The notes beneath the pieces were generated by a model that searched no databases, was not told the DNA's origin, and saw only the letters and a list, made by a program, of their open reading frames with translations. Both the position numbers and the translations under genes were made by a program. Below, in pieces: positions 1 through 12,335 of a DNA stretch of 64,000 bases. The stretch comes from Gigaspora rosea (lineage: Eukaryota; Glomeromycota; Glomeromycetes; Diversisporales; Gigasporaceae), in NCBI GenBank assembly GCA_003550325.1, contig QKWP01000263.1, positions 73,489-137,488 on the forward strand, in the 5' to 3' direction. How positions within the stretch are numbered: the stretch's first letter is position 1; each line of letters begins with the position of its first letter.

Positions 1-1
1 T

Positions 2-320
2 AGTGATGTGCTTATATATCGCCTTTCTATCTGATTGGTTAAATCTTTTAATCATCATTATATAATATATATATGCATAAATAAATAAGCCAGGTTTTTT
101 GTTAGCTAAAGTTAGGGTTAGGTTAGGTAGAGTTAGGTGTGAAATTAGTTTTTATACTAAAATTTTTTTTGTTAGAGAGCAAAAAATAGTTTCAAATGTT
201 AAGTTATAGGCAACTTTGTCAAAACAACTATTTGTTTTGATTGTTCTGGTTGTGCTACATTATACATGATCTTGAAATTTATTGGTCAATCATTAAGGGG
301 TAATATATAAGCACAACACT
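2..320. mobile_element. Small terminal-inverted-repeat element (MITE-like)
   Basis: The left end reads AGTGATGTGCTTATATATCG and the right end is its imperfect reverse complement (AGTGTTGTGCTTATATAT when flipped). The interior carries a telomere-like run (GTTAGGGTTAGG) and no open frame of note. The left edge coincides with the window edge, so the target duplication cannot be judged. The ends resemble those of the element at 41526-41844. Confidence 0.55.
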
Positions 321-355
321 GGGGTATGATGCATATTTAACTCCATTTATTAATA

Positions 356-824
356 CAGTCGGCCCTCTCAGAAATGATCCTGTCAAAACTGATAACCTGC
401 CAAAAACGGTTAAAAATCAATCCACCATACCCGTTTCATAAGTAATAACTGATAACCTGCCATTTTTGATATCTGATAGCCTTTATGTATAAATTTCCGA
501 TTTTTGGATAGAGTTACCTGACATGTATCCAATCAAATCGCATAAAATTGATACAGATGGGTTTGTTCACAACCATCATGTAATCAGTATATTGATCTTA
601 GGATTTTTCCGTCCTTGATTTAACGTGATTAAACAGTTCACAGGTCTTCGAGGTCACAAGTAATTACGTTTTCTGCTCTGATTGGGCCCCAGAAATTGTT
701 CAAGATTGTAATTTGATTGGTTGATGCACATTCGCATTTTTTATAATATTGTCAAATCCGATTACCTCTCAAACCTGATACTAAACCCGTCCACCATGCA
801 TACCGGTTCTGAGAGGGCCGACTG
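356..824. mobile_element. Pogo/Tc1-mariner-like MITE with TA duplication
   Basis: Perfect terminal inverted repeats of about 18 bases begin CAGTCGGCCCTCTCAGAA, and the element is flanked by TA on both sides (354-355 and 825-826). CAGTCG-type ends and a TA target are typical of the pogo branch of Tc1/mariner. There is no transposase, so it would be moved in trans. A longer, interrupted relative lies at 29996-31089, sharing the subterminal TGTCAAAACTGATAACCTGC. Confidence 0.75.
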
Positions 825-829
825 TAGTT

Positions 830-1195
830 ATTTGTAAAAAACTTAATACTATAGATTCTTTTGGTACAAAAACATTTTTATAAAAATCTGATTTTTATAA
901 AAATTTAGAGGTAAGTATAACACATAGTGGGGAGTTAGTAAAAAAAGAACAAATTTATTAAATAAATTTGTCCCTTTGCTAATGTCTCCTCTATATAACT
1001 ATGAATAAAATTGTCTTATTAATAAAAGTCAATTTACTTTTAATAAAAAATCTGCTAACAATGTATCAAAGTTATTTTTTTTGGTTTTTAAAATTTAATC
1101 TTTTATTGCTTGTATAATAACTTGTAATATAGTAATTAGAATAAAATAATTCAAAAATCATCAACTCTTTCTGACGATCTCTCGTACCAACTTTT
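830..1195. other. AT-rich spacer, no gene seen
   Basis: This is low-complexity AT-rich sequence. I see no long frame, no RNA gene and no clear repeat boundary in it. Confidence 0.5.
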
Positions 1196-1199
1196 TTAC

Positions 1200-2275
1200 A
1201 ACTACCAACCTATGACAACTATACAATTATTATACTTATACACAACAAAACTTTACCCTGGAGCAACTGGGAACCAGAGTTCCAGATCGAATGTTGAGAT
1301 AATTGAAATAGAGCTGAAAAAGAATTCTCCTTTTGGGTTTGATTTCCCGGTAGAAGACTCTGGTACTATAGAAGACGTAGTAGAGTCGAAAACTCTAAAG
1401 TTTTTGTCAAAAGGAGTGGAAACATTAGTAGAAGCATACTTTTGGTTAAATATAATATTTTGTATAGCATATACTCTTTCAGTTCTTTACAAGTTGGTAC
1501 TTTCGGTACTCTCCTTTGGTTTTTTCAAAATTTCGCCAAAAAGTGGAAAATCCAGCTTACCCCCTCCAGAAGATCAGCAGTATTTACTCCTTCCAAATCA
1601 GGATTGCGCCTACCTAATTGGAGTTGACGTCACGAGTGCGCATTTTGCTACAATGTAAACAGTGATTGACGTGTCAGAGATTGTTCTGGAATATTCGTAG
1701 AAATTTCTTTTCTTTTATAAAATTAGTCGTAGTTTGTTAGTGTATATTTCTCTGCTATATAGTTTACATATAATACTTTGGTAGAGTTTCTATACAGTAT
1801 TATATAATTTTTACATCCACACATTTCTTTTATGTGTTTGTTATAGATTAGTTTTTTTTTCTTTGTCTTGCTCATCTTTCTTCTTTTCTTTTTGTTGTAT
1901 TTGGTATTTCACTTAGGTTTTGTAGTTTACCCTTTTTTTTACTTCCCTTTTAAATTTCTTGCTTGTGCCTTTTTTCTTTTTGTTCTTGGATTGAAATCAC
2001 TCTACCATTGAAGCTAGATGAGGAGGATTTAAAGAAATTGGCAATCTTGACAAGGCTAACAGCAGCCAATTAGTGATTACAGGGGAACACATGCAGAGAG
2101 TTGCATGCTCCTGTTTGAGAAAATTGTTGTTGCGGCAGATCGTACTTAGCGGACATTATGTAGTGCAAGTAAGTTTTTATTAGAGAAGGAGGGGTTTTGG
2201 TAGTAGCTATAAACTGAAATTTTTGTGTACAAAGATATGCAGTCTTCCTAGTTAATAAAAGCAGGATTGTCAAAA
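1200..2275 (+). repeat. Dispersed ~1.1 kb repeat, copy A, with a possible old coding piece
   Basis: This block is homologous, in the opposite orientation, to 49090-50270. Shared stretches include TACCCCCTCCAAAAGATC-like sequence near 1557, TATAATACTTTGG near 1770, CAGTATTATATAATTTTTA near 1796, and the region around 2005. A 148-residue frame at 1212-1658 contains the peptide KSGKSSLPPPEDQQ. The other copy has KSGKFGVPPPKDRH in its own frame, which hints that the two were once coding. I do not recognise the family. It may be the decayed body of a transposon or a fragment of an old gene family. Confidence 0.5.
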
Positions 2276-2750
2276 CAAAAAAAAAAAGAATAAAATAATT
2301 CTAGTACCATTCAACTCTCTTATTGAGATAAATCAAATAGTACCAAATTTATTCAATTCTAATAACTAAATTATGGGAAAACATATGGCACTATAATTGG
2401 TACACATATAATAATTTGTTGACTTTCAGGCTTTTATTTTAATTTGAATATTATATAATTTAGTAATCAGAATCAAATAATTTTGGTATCATTTGATTTA
2501 TCTTGATGTGACAAATTAAATAATAACAAAAATGTTCAATTTGTTCAATTTTGTTTATTAAATCATATAATAATAACCATAAAAGTTACCTGTGCCACAA
2601 TACCTATATTTACCTTACTATATGTAGATATATTAACAGATTACAGAATAAGTAATAGTAGATATTGTCTAAATATAGATAAAAGTACCAGTGAAAGTGC
2701 AATATATAAAGTTATTTTATGCATCCATACTATATGCATTTGTCCAATAA

Positions 2751-3276
2751 GGGGGCATCCATAAATAACGTTATATTTGAGGGGGGTCCCCCAAAATATA
2801 ACGATTTTTCACTATGTAGGGGGGTCCCCCCAACATAATGCAATTTTTTATTAAAATTTGTCTAAAACTTGATCCAGTGGTCCAAATTGGATGATTTTGG
2901 TACCATTCGAATCGTCTCGAGGAGAGGATTCGAATCGTACCAATTTCATTTGATTTGGAGCACTGGGTCACGTTTTATTAACGAAATACTATTGGTTATT
3001 ATGTTTCTTATAAAATTACTATAAAATCAATAGTATTCGTTAATAAAACGTGATCCAGTAATCCAAATGAAATGATTTTGGTACCATTGGATTCGTCGCA
3101 TAGAGACGAATCGAATGGTACTAAAATCATCCAGATTGGACCACTGGATCATAATATATTCAAGTTTTTGTAAAATTTTATATATAAACATACGGATTTT
3201 GAAAATTTTTTTACATAGTAGAGGGGGGTCCAGCGCTACTATGAGGGGGTACATAACGTTATTTATGGATGCCCCC
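2751..3276. mobile_element. PIF/Harbinger-like non-autonomous element
   Basis: Perfect 24-base inverted ends begin GGGGGCATCCATAAATAACG, and TAA is present on both sides (2748-2750 and 3277-3279). A three-base TAA/TWA target with G-rich ends is characteristic of PIF/Harbinger. The interior is itself built from inverted pieces: runs like GGGGGGTCCCCC occur near both ends, and CCAGTGGTCCAAATTGGATG-type blocks recur reversed. It would therefore fold into a long imperfect hairpin. There is no transposase. Confidence 0.75.
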
Positions 3277-3471
3277 TAACACACAAGATTTGCAGATGTA
3301 TACTATTTAATTTGCAATATAACCATATACTCTATAAAATTTTTAATATCACTCCATTTTTAGAATTTTTTTATATATATTGAATTCACTTAGAAGTTGG
3401 TACTTTTTTATTTTAAAATCTTTTTTAAATTACTAAAAGATTTCTTAGATTATAAAATTAGTTAATATTTA

Positions 3472-3782
3472 ATTGTCATAGCTGATGCTGAAAACAGCTG
3501 ATATTAAAATTTGGAGTTGCAATTTGCAAATATATGCTTTGCTAAAATCTATATATGCTCTTTAATAATCAATGTAACAGCTGATGCTTAAATTTGGGAT
3601 CTTGATTTGAAACTATAAGCCCTGCTAAAATCCACAAATATTTTTTAAATATCAAATCCACTCCCAAACCTCACCCTAATCCTATAAGACAAAAAAATCA
3701 CCACAAAAAAATTTTAAAATTTCATATCAAAGTAAATCAAAATTTCAGCATTAGCCGTTTTCAGCATCAGCTATGACAATCA
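3472..3782. mobile_element. Foldback/MITE with ~40-base inverted ends
   Basis: The ends share ATTGTCATAGCTGATGCTGA in inverted orientation (about 3474 and 3777). The interior has CCTAACCC-like text near 3680. The next ~120 bases (3783-3905) look like a decayed relative, with CCCTAAACCCTAATCC and repeated TAGTATTAGCTA. Confidence 0.55.
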
Positions 3783-3905
3783 ATTTTAACCCTAAACCCT
3801 AATCCAAACCTAAAAAGAGACAAAATTATCCTTCAAAATTTTTAAAAAATTTGTATCAAAATAGGTTAAAATTTTAGTATTAGCTATTTTTAGTATTAGC
3901 TACAA

Positions 3906-4884
3906 TATTTAGCAATATATAATATTGTGTCTAGCACATAAAAGATCAATCAGATGATCAGATTTGTAGCTAATCAGAAATCTAAAAATGAAAAACTAAA
4001 TTTACATAATCTTGTGTATCAAATACAAATATAAAAACAGAGTATCCTCAGCTTTACTTTGGACAATTACTGAAATATATGAATAAATATTATATAATAT
4101 TTATTTTATTGCATTTATTATTTATTGGAGCTGATTGCATACAGGTTTGTATTAATAAGTTGTTTTTTTATTTATTTCAAATGGTCCAAATAAAAAAAAA
4201 TATTTATATAAAAAAAATAAAATATCTATTATTATTATTATTATACAAAGCAAGTAGCCTTTAAATTAAATAATCATATTGACATATCACACCAAAGTAA
4301 TAAACTTTTAATTAATAGCTAAAAAGTTTTTTTAAAAAAAATATTAATTACAAATCAAAAAACATTTTTGTTTATAAAATGATTTTAAACTTGATTTGAG
4401 TATAATAAGCTTTAAATATAATAATTAAAATCATTGCAAAACCTTAAATTTAACTGGTTTAGGTTTCAAACAGAACCAAACTGAGTTTGGATAAACAGAA
4501 TAGCATTGCTAGTTTTTATTGCCTAATATTAGAATAAATATGATTGGTGATAATCCTTTTTTTATATAGTTAATTGTAATTTTTAAAGTACTTTTAATAG
4601 CAAAAATTATCATATTATATGAACCTTTTTTTTTGTAATACAAAATGTAACAACTTGAGTTGTTGGTAGTCTACTTTAAATTTATCATTTTTCAATCTAA
4701 AATGCAATAAGATATAGTAGTTTCAAAAACTAGATGAGAAGTAAAGATTTTGAAAGATTAGGAAATGGTTAGCAGTCTAAACAATTGGTAAGTAAAATTG
4801 AAAGAACTTGTTTTGTTTTTTTTTTTTTTTACAAGCAAAAAATATTGCTTTGACTATTATTTTGAATTGTATTCTTGACTATAG
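3906..4884. other. AT-rich stretch, no gene seen
   Basis: AT-rich sequence with homopolymer runs. A 61-residue frame at 4079-4264 is lysine, isoleucine and leucine low-complexity translation and is not a believable gene. Confidence 0.5.
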
Positions 4885-5398
4885 TTTAAGGGTAGAGGGT
4901 ATATAGATCATTTCTATTAATAAACTAGTTACTAAAAATTTTATATTTAATAATAAAAAAAAATTTTTATTATTAAGTATTAAATTTTTAAATAAAATTG
5001 TAGAGGAGATTTTTCTGATTCTAACAGTGATCAAATCATTAAAATTGACCTAGTAGAACCTAAGATATAGTTGTTTTTATCTTTGTGCCCCTATTTTACT
5101 TATTGTTTACACGTGATTTGATTGGCCAATTTGTGATCGCCCCCGCAGAATAGATCCCACCCCCACAAAAGTTGATACTATAAAAACTTTATCAAATTTT
5201 ATTCAAAATTAATAAAATTTTTATGATATGTGTAATTTTTTATGATGAACAATTTTTACTTAGTACATAAATACAATTTACATAGTAAAAAATTAACTTT
5301 TATATGTAGCAACTTTTAAATTCGCAGTAAAAATATTTTAGATTACTCGTTTATTAATAAAAATGATCTACATACCCTCTACACTTAAATTTTTTTTA
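4885..5398. mobile_element. Inverted-repeat element, TTAAGGGTAGAGGGTATATA family
   Basis: The left end (4885 on) reads TTTAAGGGTAGAGGGTATAT, and the right end is the reverse complement with two or three changes. Related copies are at 27086-27475 and, more distantly, 5987-7596. A half end (ATACCCTACCCTTAA) also occurs near 56033. The interior is AT-rich with one GC-richer patch around 5145. Confidence 0.6.
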
Positions 5399-5986
5399 TT
5401 ATAGTTTATATATTTATAGATTATAAAAATGATATTATAATACAATTAGTGATAGTAATAACAGTATTTAGAAATCATTGCATATTCATTATTTAGTAGA
5501 AATTTACTATAAAAAAACAATAAATTCTAAATTAAAGCTATAAATTAGTATATTGTAAAATTATAATATATGTTTTTAGAGAGTATGAATCAACTTTTTA
5601 AAAGTTCATGAATAATAAAGTTTTTATTTGAGATAAGCTAGTTCTCTATCTGGGTATGATCAACATTTTTCTAAGATATCTTAACAACTAATCAAAATAA
5701 ATCTCTGCTATATTGGCCAGACCAACTAAATTTGGTTATATTACTTACTTCCTTTTCTTCTACTTCTTCCTTACTATAAATATAAAGAATTTTTATAATA
5801 CAGTATTACAGATTATTTTAGAAAGCTTTTTTTATAAAAAAATTTTTTAATAACCTTCTCTTTTATTTTTTCTCTCCTCCTAGCATAGGTCCTAACTCTA
5901 ACTTTAATATTAATGAGCCTCCAAAATTGATAATGTGGCTTAATTATTATATATTATGATGAAGACAAGATTCCTTTTTATCAATT
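5399..5986. other. AT-rich spacer, no gene seen
   Basis: No long frame, RNA gene or repeat boundary is visible here. Confidence 0.4.
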
Positions 5987-7596
5987 AAGAGTAGAGTGAA
6001 CATAGATCATTCTTTATATAAAATTAGGTGCAAATGTTTTTTGTTTAATATGCAATTACACAAATGAAAATCAAACACATATAGAATCTTTCCTAATATA
6101 CGTATGTACATACATATGACTAGCTACTACTATAGCTAGAGACAATTTACTTTAACATTTGATTAAATGACTTGGAAGGCAAGTAAAGATAATTGTTTTA
6201 TTGTATTTTTTATTTTATTTTATTTTATTTTTTTTTGAAAATAACTGGGAAATTCACTAGTTACATGGATCAACATCTATATATTAATATAGACAAGTTA
6301 CTTCTTTTTTTACCTTTTTTTTTTACTAAAAGCTTTTTTTTATATTGAGTATCACTATCATTTTTGTTGGTACCTCATTTTACTACTTTAATAGTATTTC
6401 TAACTTTGTCGCTTTCTGGTACTGTGCTATGTTGCATTCACTAAACTATGTTACATTCATTAGTATAAGTTGTGGTATATTGCCATGTTATGTTGCAGTT
6501 TACTAGTGCACTATTATATTGTATTACTAGTTTGTGTTAATTAGTTCCTGTACTAGTATTTCAACAGTATTATTATATTTTTGCTAATTTTTTTGGTATA
6601 TTGTTTGTCTTTCTTTTGCTAGTGTTTAGGTTGTTGATAGTGTAAAAAGTAATAGATTAAAACAAGTAGTTGGTTTAGATTAGAGTTATGAATAGGTTTA
6701 TAGTAAGAATTAGAATAGAATTAGACTGTATAGTAGTTTATTAACAAGATTAGGGACCACAGGATTAGTGCAAAGTTAGAATCATGTTTAGATAGTTGTG
6801 CAGATTTAGTTGAAGATTAGAGTTAGGTTTGGTGTTTGATGAAATAAATATGAAATAAATATAAAATAAATATAAAATAAATACAGTATGAAATACTAAT
6901 CTATAATATGTTATGAAAATAGTGTAAAAATATATAAATAAAAATCATAGTTGTATAACTGGTAAATATTAAAAAATCATTTTTTTTTGTACTAATGCTT
7001 TTTTTCTTTGTGGATCTTGGTTTTATTGAATGTTTGGTTGAATTTGAATGAGAAAATGAAATTGAAGCAGAGTATTTTTTTCTTTTTTCTGTTTGTTTTC
7101 TATCACTATATCTGTGATAAATTTTGATATTGTAATTAGAAGCAGTAAAAAATAGGGTTTAACCATTTTTATTGTTTTAAAAACATTGAAGTCTGATTGT
7201 CAGGCGAGTTTTTTTTTTTTGAAAAATAATATTTAATTGGTTTAATTTATTAAAGCTATATCTATGTACTGTACTATATAATTATAAATTATAATCACAT
7301 TTTAAAACATTGGACATCCCTAATTTTGATTGGATTATCATTTATTCTAGAATGTCAATCAAATAAAAAAATTTTGTACTGTACTATCTAGGCAAATTTA
7401 TAATATATACACATAGCTTTTTTAAAATAGTATAGAGGCTTAAAGTTTACTACCATAAATAGAAGGATTTGATCTATGTGCCACAAATTTTGGCTAAAAT
7501 TGATCGTTATTTAAAATAGGTTTATTAGTGGCGTATTTGTAAAACATGGGTAAAATTTTTTTTGCAATATGAAAATGATCTATGTTCACCATATTC
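5987..7596. mobile_element. Possible 1.6 kb inverted-repeat element, diverged
   Basis: The left end contains GTGAACATAGATCATT (about 5996) and the right end its reverse complement (about 7570). The right half (7440-7600) also resembles the middle of 27086-27475 in reverse, so both belong to the same family as 4885-5398. The interior holds an AAATAAATAT microsatellite near 6840-6885 and no believable gene. Confidence 0.4.
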
Positions 7597-7617
7597 TTAT
7601 AATTTTGTAATCTAATA

Positions 7618-7797
7618 TAGTCTTCCTCCTCTATAATCACACAGTTTGTATCAAGAAAATTAGTGATTATAAAAGAGTGTGATTATATACAGTAGAAGTC
7701 TTTTTTTATAAGTTTATTAATAAATTGTTTCAAAATTAATGTGATTGTACAGGTGACGTGATCATATAGGAGGTGATTATAGAGGAGGAAGACTGTA
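7618..7797. mobile_element. Pogo-like MITE (CAGTCTTCCTCCTCTATAAT family)
   Basis: The ends are TAGTCTTCCTCCTCTATAAT and its reverse complement, bounded by TA. The element is 180 bases long. A very similar copy lies at 13026-13201, and a decayed one around 37760-37930. Confidence 0.7.
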
Positions 7798-8665
7798 TTA
7801 CATTAGAGGCATCACGCTAGCCCGGATGGCTATCTCGGATAACGCTTCGATAGCCCGACTATACAGCTCGGATAACGAAAGAGAAGAGGTAGATAACAGA
7901 TAAGACCGGGTTTAGCGATACTAGAGATGACTGGGAACACGTGGGCAGCGAGGCAAAATCCCATATGTGTATTTCATAGATGTGGAGAGATGGGTCGAGT
8001 GACAAATACCTTAATTAAAAGTACGCGAGCTTAATGGTACTAAAATCATATGTAATAAACTTAATTGTAATAATTTGATTTTATGGCTTTCCATTTTGGC
8101 ATAATTGATTGTTACCGTTACTGTGATTGTTAAATCCATTGTATGAGCAGCGTGCATATTGACATGAGGCCAATACAATATCGATTATTCCGTTAATCAA
8201 TCTAAACCACAGAAACCTGCTTCCAGCGGTGGGTGAGCGGGTACTAACGACAAAGCTAGACTTGCGTCGAGCTCAGCAGCAAAAACAAAAGAGGGAGAAC
8301 AAATTCTCACTCCTTTTTCCTTAAATAACCATCTCCTATGACCTCATCCTTACTTAACTCAATCGTATAATCTCCCACGCAAAACCTCACTCATACCCAA
8401 TTCCCATACTTATTCAACCGTATCAATAATTCCCACGCAATACCTCATTTTCACCTGACTCCCCTACTCTTCAATACGTCAGGCCCGGTCCATGGTCTCG
8501 TGACAAATGACTGCCACGTGACTTCGTTCACGGCATCTCATTAGATGAAAAGTCTAAAATATAAATCATGCTTGAAAAATCATATGATCGTGTGACTATA
8601 ATTAAATGATATACACCTAATCTAGTACCGTCTTTTCTATTTTAATTTTGTATCTGAAAACAATA
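7798..8665 (+). promoter_or_regulatory. GC-richer upstream region of the first DUF4238 gene, with a duplicated pyrimidine-rich block
   Basis: Base composition rises here relative to the flanks. Between about 8350 and 8465 a ~60-base block occurs twice in tandem with drift. Both halves contain CCCACGCAA followed by ACCTCA. The third DUF4238 gene also has a C-rich tract upstream (57955-58080). I infer promoter or 5' leader sequence; no defined site can be named. Confidence 0.35.
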
Positions 8666-9991
8666 ATGCAAAAGAACGAATATCATCACTATATCCCAAG
8701 ATTTATTCTACGTAACTTTGCTATTGACAATTATGAGAGGATATTCACGAGTGAAAGTGAGCTATTCAATAAGCAACAAAAGGTTTGGAAATCAAAAAGG
8801 AAAGGGGAGTTTCTTCAAACCTACGATAGAGCCAATGATCAATTGGGTAGTTCTTTGATTGCGAGAATTTATGGAGACACAAATATGTACGAAGATCTTA
8901 ATCACGATAACAAAATGCATGTAGAAAAAAAATTAGCAGTTCTTGAAGAGAGAGCATCAAAGGTGATCAAAGATGTTATCGAGACATCTCAAATGAATAG
9001 CCAAATTGTTTTGCTTAGGAAAAATCTTAATGACTTACGCAAGTTCCTCTTCATCATGGACTACCGAATACCTTTTAGAAGAAATCAGTTTGTAGATAAG
9101 AGGTTTGATATCGTAACTTGGTCAATGGTAAAAAGTTTTATGCAGGAACACAATTTACAAAATTCACAAGAAGTATGGTTACAGAATGTACGAGAAATAA
9201 TTGATACCCCACATGAAGATGTCAAAGATAACTCACGAGTATTTCTTGTAGATAGAATGGATTACAGGCTGCGTATGATTGATTGTTTCCTTGCAATTTG
9301 GCAAGCAGGTGAAAATGATGAATTTATTATGGCCGATAATGCATTTGGAATTTTTGAGGGTATAAATATTAACAGGCCCATAGAAGTGGGAGGTCCAATT
9401 TACAAAATGTTCCATAGTTTTTACATTATCTCTCCAAAGCTAGCTGTGGTCCTTTGTGATTCTGGATTTCGAGAAGGGGTTGGATTTGAGCATTTAGATC
9501 AAATTTTTGGATTTAAACAACGCTCGCTTTTTGAAAATGTTTCTCACCAACCACCACTTCCAGAATACATTGGCATCAAAGATTGTAAATTAAAATCAGA
9601 AACCAAATTTGACGAGCCATTTGATTGGAAAAATTTTGATTGTAGGTTTGATTTGTGGGCAAATAAAGTGGGGTTCAAAAAACATGATGATGACAAATTT
9701 ACTTTAACCTTCGTGAAAGTTAATTCTGCCACTGTTCACCTTGTAAACTCTCTTGTGCTTAATGAAGCAACTCCATACTTACAAGTATCTTTCCTTTCTC
9801 TTTCATACCTTTATAAGACGATGATTAAATACAATAAAAACGGCAAGGACAATTATAAAGGCACACCGCAGGACTTCTCGAATATGAAAGGAACTTTGTT
9901 CAAGGCATTGAACAAAACTCATGAAGAGGACTTGAATCTTCGAAGAAATATTCCTGCCAGTAACAAATATTGGAATTTATTCAAATTTTAA
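8666..9991 (+). CDS. DUF4238 family protein (copy 1, intact)
   Basis: The 441-residue protein starts at the ATG at 8666, which aligns with the start of the other two copies; six more in-frame codons upstream have no ATG of their own. The N-terminal motif EYHHYIPRFILR (residues 5-16) is the signature I associate with DUF4238. In the middle, NDEFIMADN (about 218-226) and IISPKLAVVLC (about 255-265) match the usual 'Asp-Asn ... ISPrLA' blocks. There are no signal peptide or membrane segments, so it is probably intracellular. The biochemical function of the family is not known to me. It is roughly 80% identical to copies 2 and 3, which points to an older duplication, and no intron is needed. The composition is richer than the surroundings, consistent with a functional gene. 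The family call rests on motif memory, not a search. Confidence 0.85.
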   Translation: MQKNEYHHYIPRFILRNFAIDNYERIFTSESELFNKQQKVWKSKRKGEFLQTYDRANDQLGSSLIARIYGDTNMYEDLNHDNKMHVEKKLAVLEERASKVIKDVIETSQMNSQIVLLRKNLNDLRKFLFIMDYRIPFRRNQFVDKRFDIVTWSMVKSFMQEHNLQNSQEVWLQNVREIIDTPHEDVKDNSRVFLVDRMDYRLRMIDCFLAIWQAGENDEFIMADNAFGIFEGININRPIEVGGPIYKMFHSFYIISPKLAVVLCDSGFREGVGFEHLDQIFGFKQRSLFENVSHQPPLPEYIGIKDCKLKSETKFDEPFDWKNFDCRFDLWANKVGFKKHDDDKFTLTFVKVNSATVHLVNSLVLNEATPYLQVSFLSLSYLYKTMIKYNKNGKDNYKGTPQDFSNMKGTLFKALNKTHEEDLNLRRNIPASNKYWNLFKF

Positions 9992-10420
9992 TAATTGAGG
10001 GTGTTGTGAGTAAGAGTACATGGTAGCGCATTTTCAACAAACCGTATTTTTAGGGAAACATATTTTTTTTTTGCTTTATAATGGTAACATTTTTATTTTA
10101 ACTATTTTGAATTTTTTTTTTTATTTCACAAATATTTTTGTTACTAAGTTTGGGATTTAAAACTAGGTTGGCACATCGATTTGATGCTTGCAGAATTGTA
10201 GTAATATTTTAGTTGTGAAATGATCTTGTATAATGTGTGCAAGCCTATTCAATAGACTTATTTTTTTCTTGTAACATTCTGTTATTTTGATTAAGGAAAT
10301 ATATGATTGGATTTTTTCTAAATTTAAACTATTTTTTAAAAAGTTATAAATATTAGTTGCAACTTCTAATATGAATCATTTGTGAATTGCTCAAATTATA
10401 ATCACCATATAAATATAGAA
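9992..10420 (+). other. 3' flank distantly shared with the other DUF4238 loci
   Basis: Text around 10300-10375 (GATTGGATTTTTTCTAAATT, then TTGCAACTT) resembles 44965-45030 and 60325-60390 downstream of copies 2 and 3. The older duplication therefore probably included part of the 3' flank. No gene is seen. Confidence 0.4.
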
Positions 10421-11139
10421 ATTTAGAAAACAGATTTATTTGTTTTTGCCAACCAAGAATAATATAAATAGTGTTGTTAAGCGAACTATTTTTGTAGAAT
10501 AAAAAAAGACAAAACCTTGCCCCTCAAAAGCCGAATCCTCAATGTCTCTCTGCAAAACCTGCGAAAGATGAAGCCTCTATCAACACCAAACCTCTTGTAA
10601 AAGATAAAATTCACAATGAAAATCAAAGCCTTCATGAAGAGTGAAGCTCCTCGTAAAATACAAAGCCACAAAATACGTCAAACTATGTACCATAAGCAAA
10701 AATTACATCTACATTGAATTTTTTATGGTGTTAATCTTGTTTGATCGTATGGGAGTTCTTTCAATTTAATAAATATTTACAAATGTAATTTAATTGGAAC
10801 ACAATGTAATAATTACTTATATTAAGTAATAGAGGAAAGACCTGCTTTGAAAAAAAAATTTTTTTAATAAATATTTAAAATGTAAACAAAGGTTTAGCTC
10901 ATTATATCACCAACAGAAGAAGCCTCACTTAAAAATGGGTTCGGCTATCTACGATTTTGGCCATGTGGACGAGTATAATATTGATAAACTAAAAACAACT
11001 TAATTTGCCTATCGTAAAATAAAAGCTATGCACAATGGCACTAATGATAAAAATGCACCTTCTGAAATGACAAACGGTTTTGAACCTGTACTATTTTTAT
11101 CAATCGGAGCTCGTATAATGCTTACTGTATTTCAACAAA
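10421..11139. other. Spacer, no gene seen
   Basis: I could not support a gene here. A 61-residue minus frame at 10486-10671 has no recognisable motif. Confidence 0.4.
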
Positions 11140-11335
11140 CCAACCAATCAATATATCAAACTATCAAACTAATCAACATATATCAATATCATATATATCA
11201 AACTCAAAACTATCAATCAAACTATCAAACAATCAAACAATCCTATATCAAACAACCAATCAAACTATCAATCAAACAACCATATCAAACTATCAAACAA
11301 TATATCAACCAATCCATCAAACTAATCAGAAAAAA
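11140..11335. repeat. CAA/ATC-rich imperfect tandem repeat
   Basis: The short words ATCAAAC, TATCAAAC and AATC are repeated with variation for about 190 bases. An open frame runs through (11028-11414), but it translates to an asparagine, glutamine and isoleucine repeat, so I read it as non-coding. Confidence 0.75.
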
Positions 11336-11786
11336 AAATAAAAATAAAAATAAAAAAATTCTTGCTGCCTTCATATACTATCAACAAATCAACCATTTAC
11401 TTAAGAATTGGTAAATGGAGTAATAGGTGCGGTTGTTGGACTTACTTACTGGGTTCCGCTCACGTGATATTAAGCTAATCAGCATTTCAAAACATATAAA
11501 CAGATCAGCACGGATCAGCCCGATATGGCGGATGAATGACTATTTATTATGCTCCGGACTTTAACTTTTCACGTTTTCCTAATAATAATCTACTTTTCTT
11601 ATAAACACGTTAAAAATGATCGTTGGTGTATGAAATTTCTTACTTTTTCGTTAATTGGGTATGTTAATTTATTTCTCGCTTTCGTTGCTAGATATTATTT
11701 CATCTAAACCATTTACTTTTTCAAAATAGATTTAGTAAAGGAAAGGAAAGATTTTTTCGTGTCCCGATTATTTTTCTTGGTTAAAA

Positions 11787-12079
11787 ATGAGTTTCATTGA
11801 AGAAAACGAAAACAGTAAGTTTTGTTTGTTTTCGTTCGTTTTCTATTTGTACTTTAAGAACAAAATACTCATCAGCCTTTAATATATTTGGCCTTTCAGA
11901 GTTAATATCGTACTTAAAAAAATGCAAAGGAACTGCAACTTACGACAGGTTTCTTTGAGTTGCAACTGTGACACCCTTCTTGTGGCCTTTCAGCAAGGAA
12001 TAGAAAAGTAACCTGGAAAGAAGTTCATAGTTATTGGGCTGTCAAATTTATTAAAACAAGCAAAAAAATGCTTGAATAA
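11787..12079 (+). CDS. Candidate small three-exon gene, unknown function
   Basis: A consistent splice model gives 52 residues: exons 11787-11814 (donor GTAAGT), 11900-11948 (acceptor CTTTCAG, donor GTTTCT) and 11998-12079. The joined frame is open, begins MSFIEENEN and ends at TAA. Introns of 85 and 49 bases are normal for this window. The third acceptor used here is CAAG; the upstream CAG would give an early stop, so the last junction is uncertain. Basic and aromatic residues (VTWKEVHSYWAVKF) look protein-like, but I recognise no family. It may be the 5' part of the broken gene that follows at 12336. Confidence 0.35.
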
Positions 12080-12335
12080 AAATGACCATTTAAAAATGAA
12101 GAAAACGGTATGGTTTTTCTTTTATTTTACAAAATGAGGGTAATTTCTGGTCATTCATGTTTCGACTCAGAGAATTATTGGTTCATGCTCCGGGTTCGAG
12201 TACCCTGCGGAGAGATATATTCTAAGTTTATTATTCTGATAATTTTTAAACAGGTAAGAGCAAACAAAAAGACAGAAACCTTTTAAAATAGCCTTATCGA
12301 ATCTTCGAAATTTTCAGTGAGTCCGTGCATAGTTT

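Noticed and set aside
11028..11414. 128-residue + frame
   Set aside because: It translates a CAA/ATC tandem repeat; the composition explains the absence of stops.
12165..12220. tRNA-like B box (GGGTTCGAGTACCC)
   Set aside because: No A box at the right distance and no acceptor stem can be drawn; a single box is not enough for a tRNA gene.
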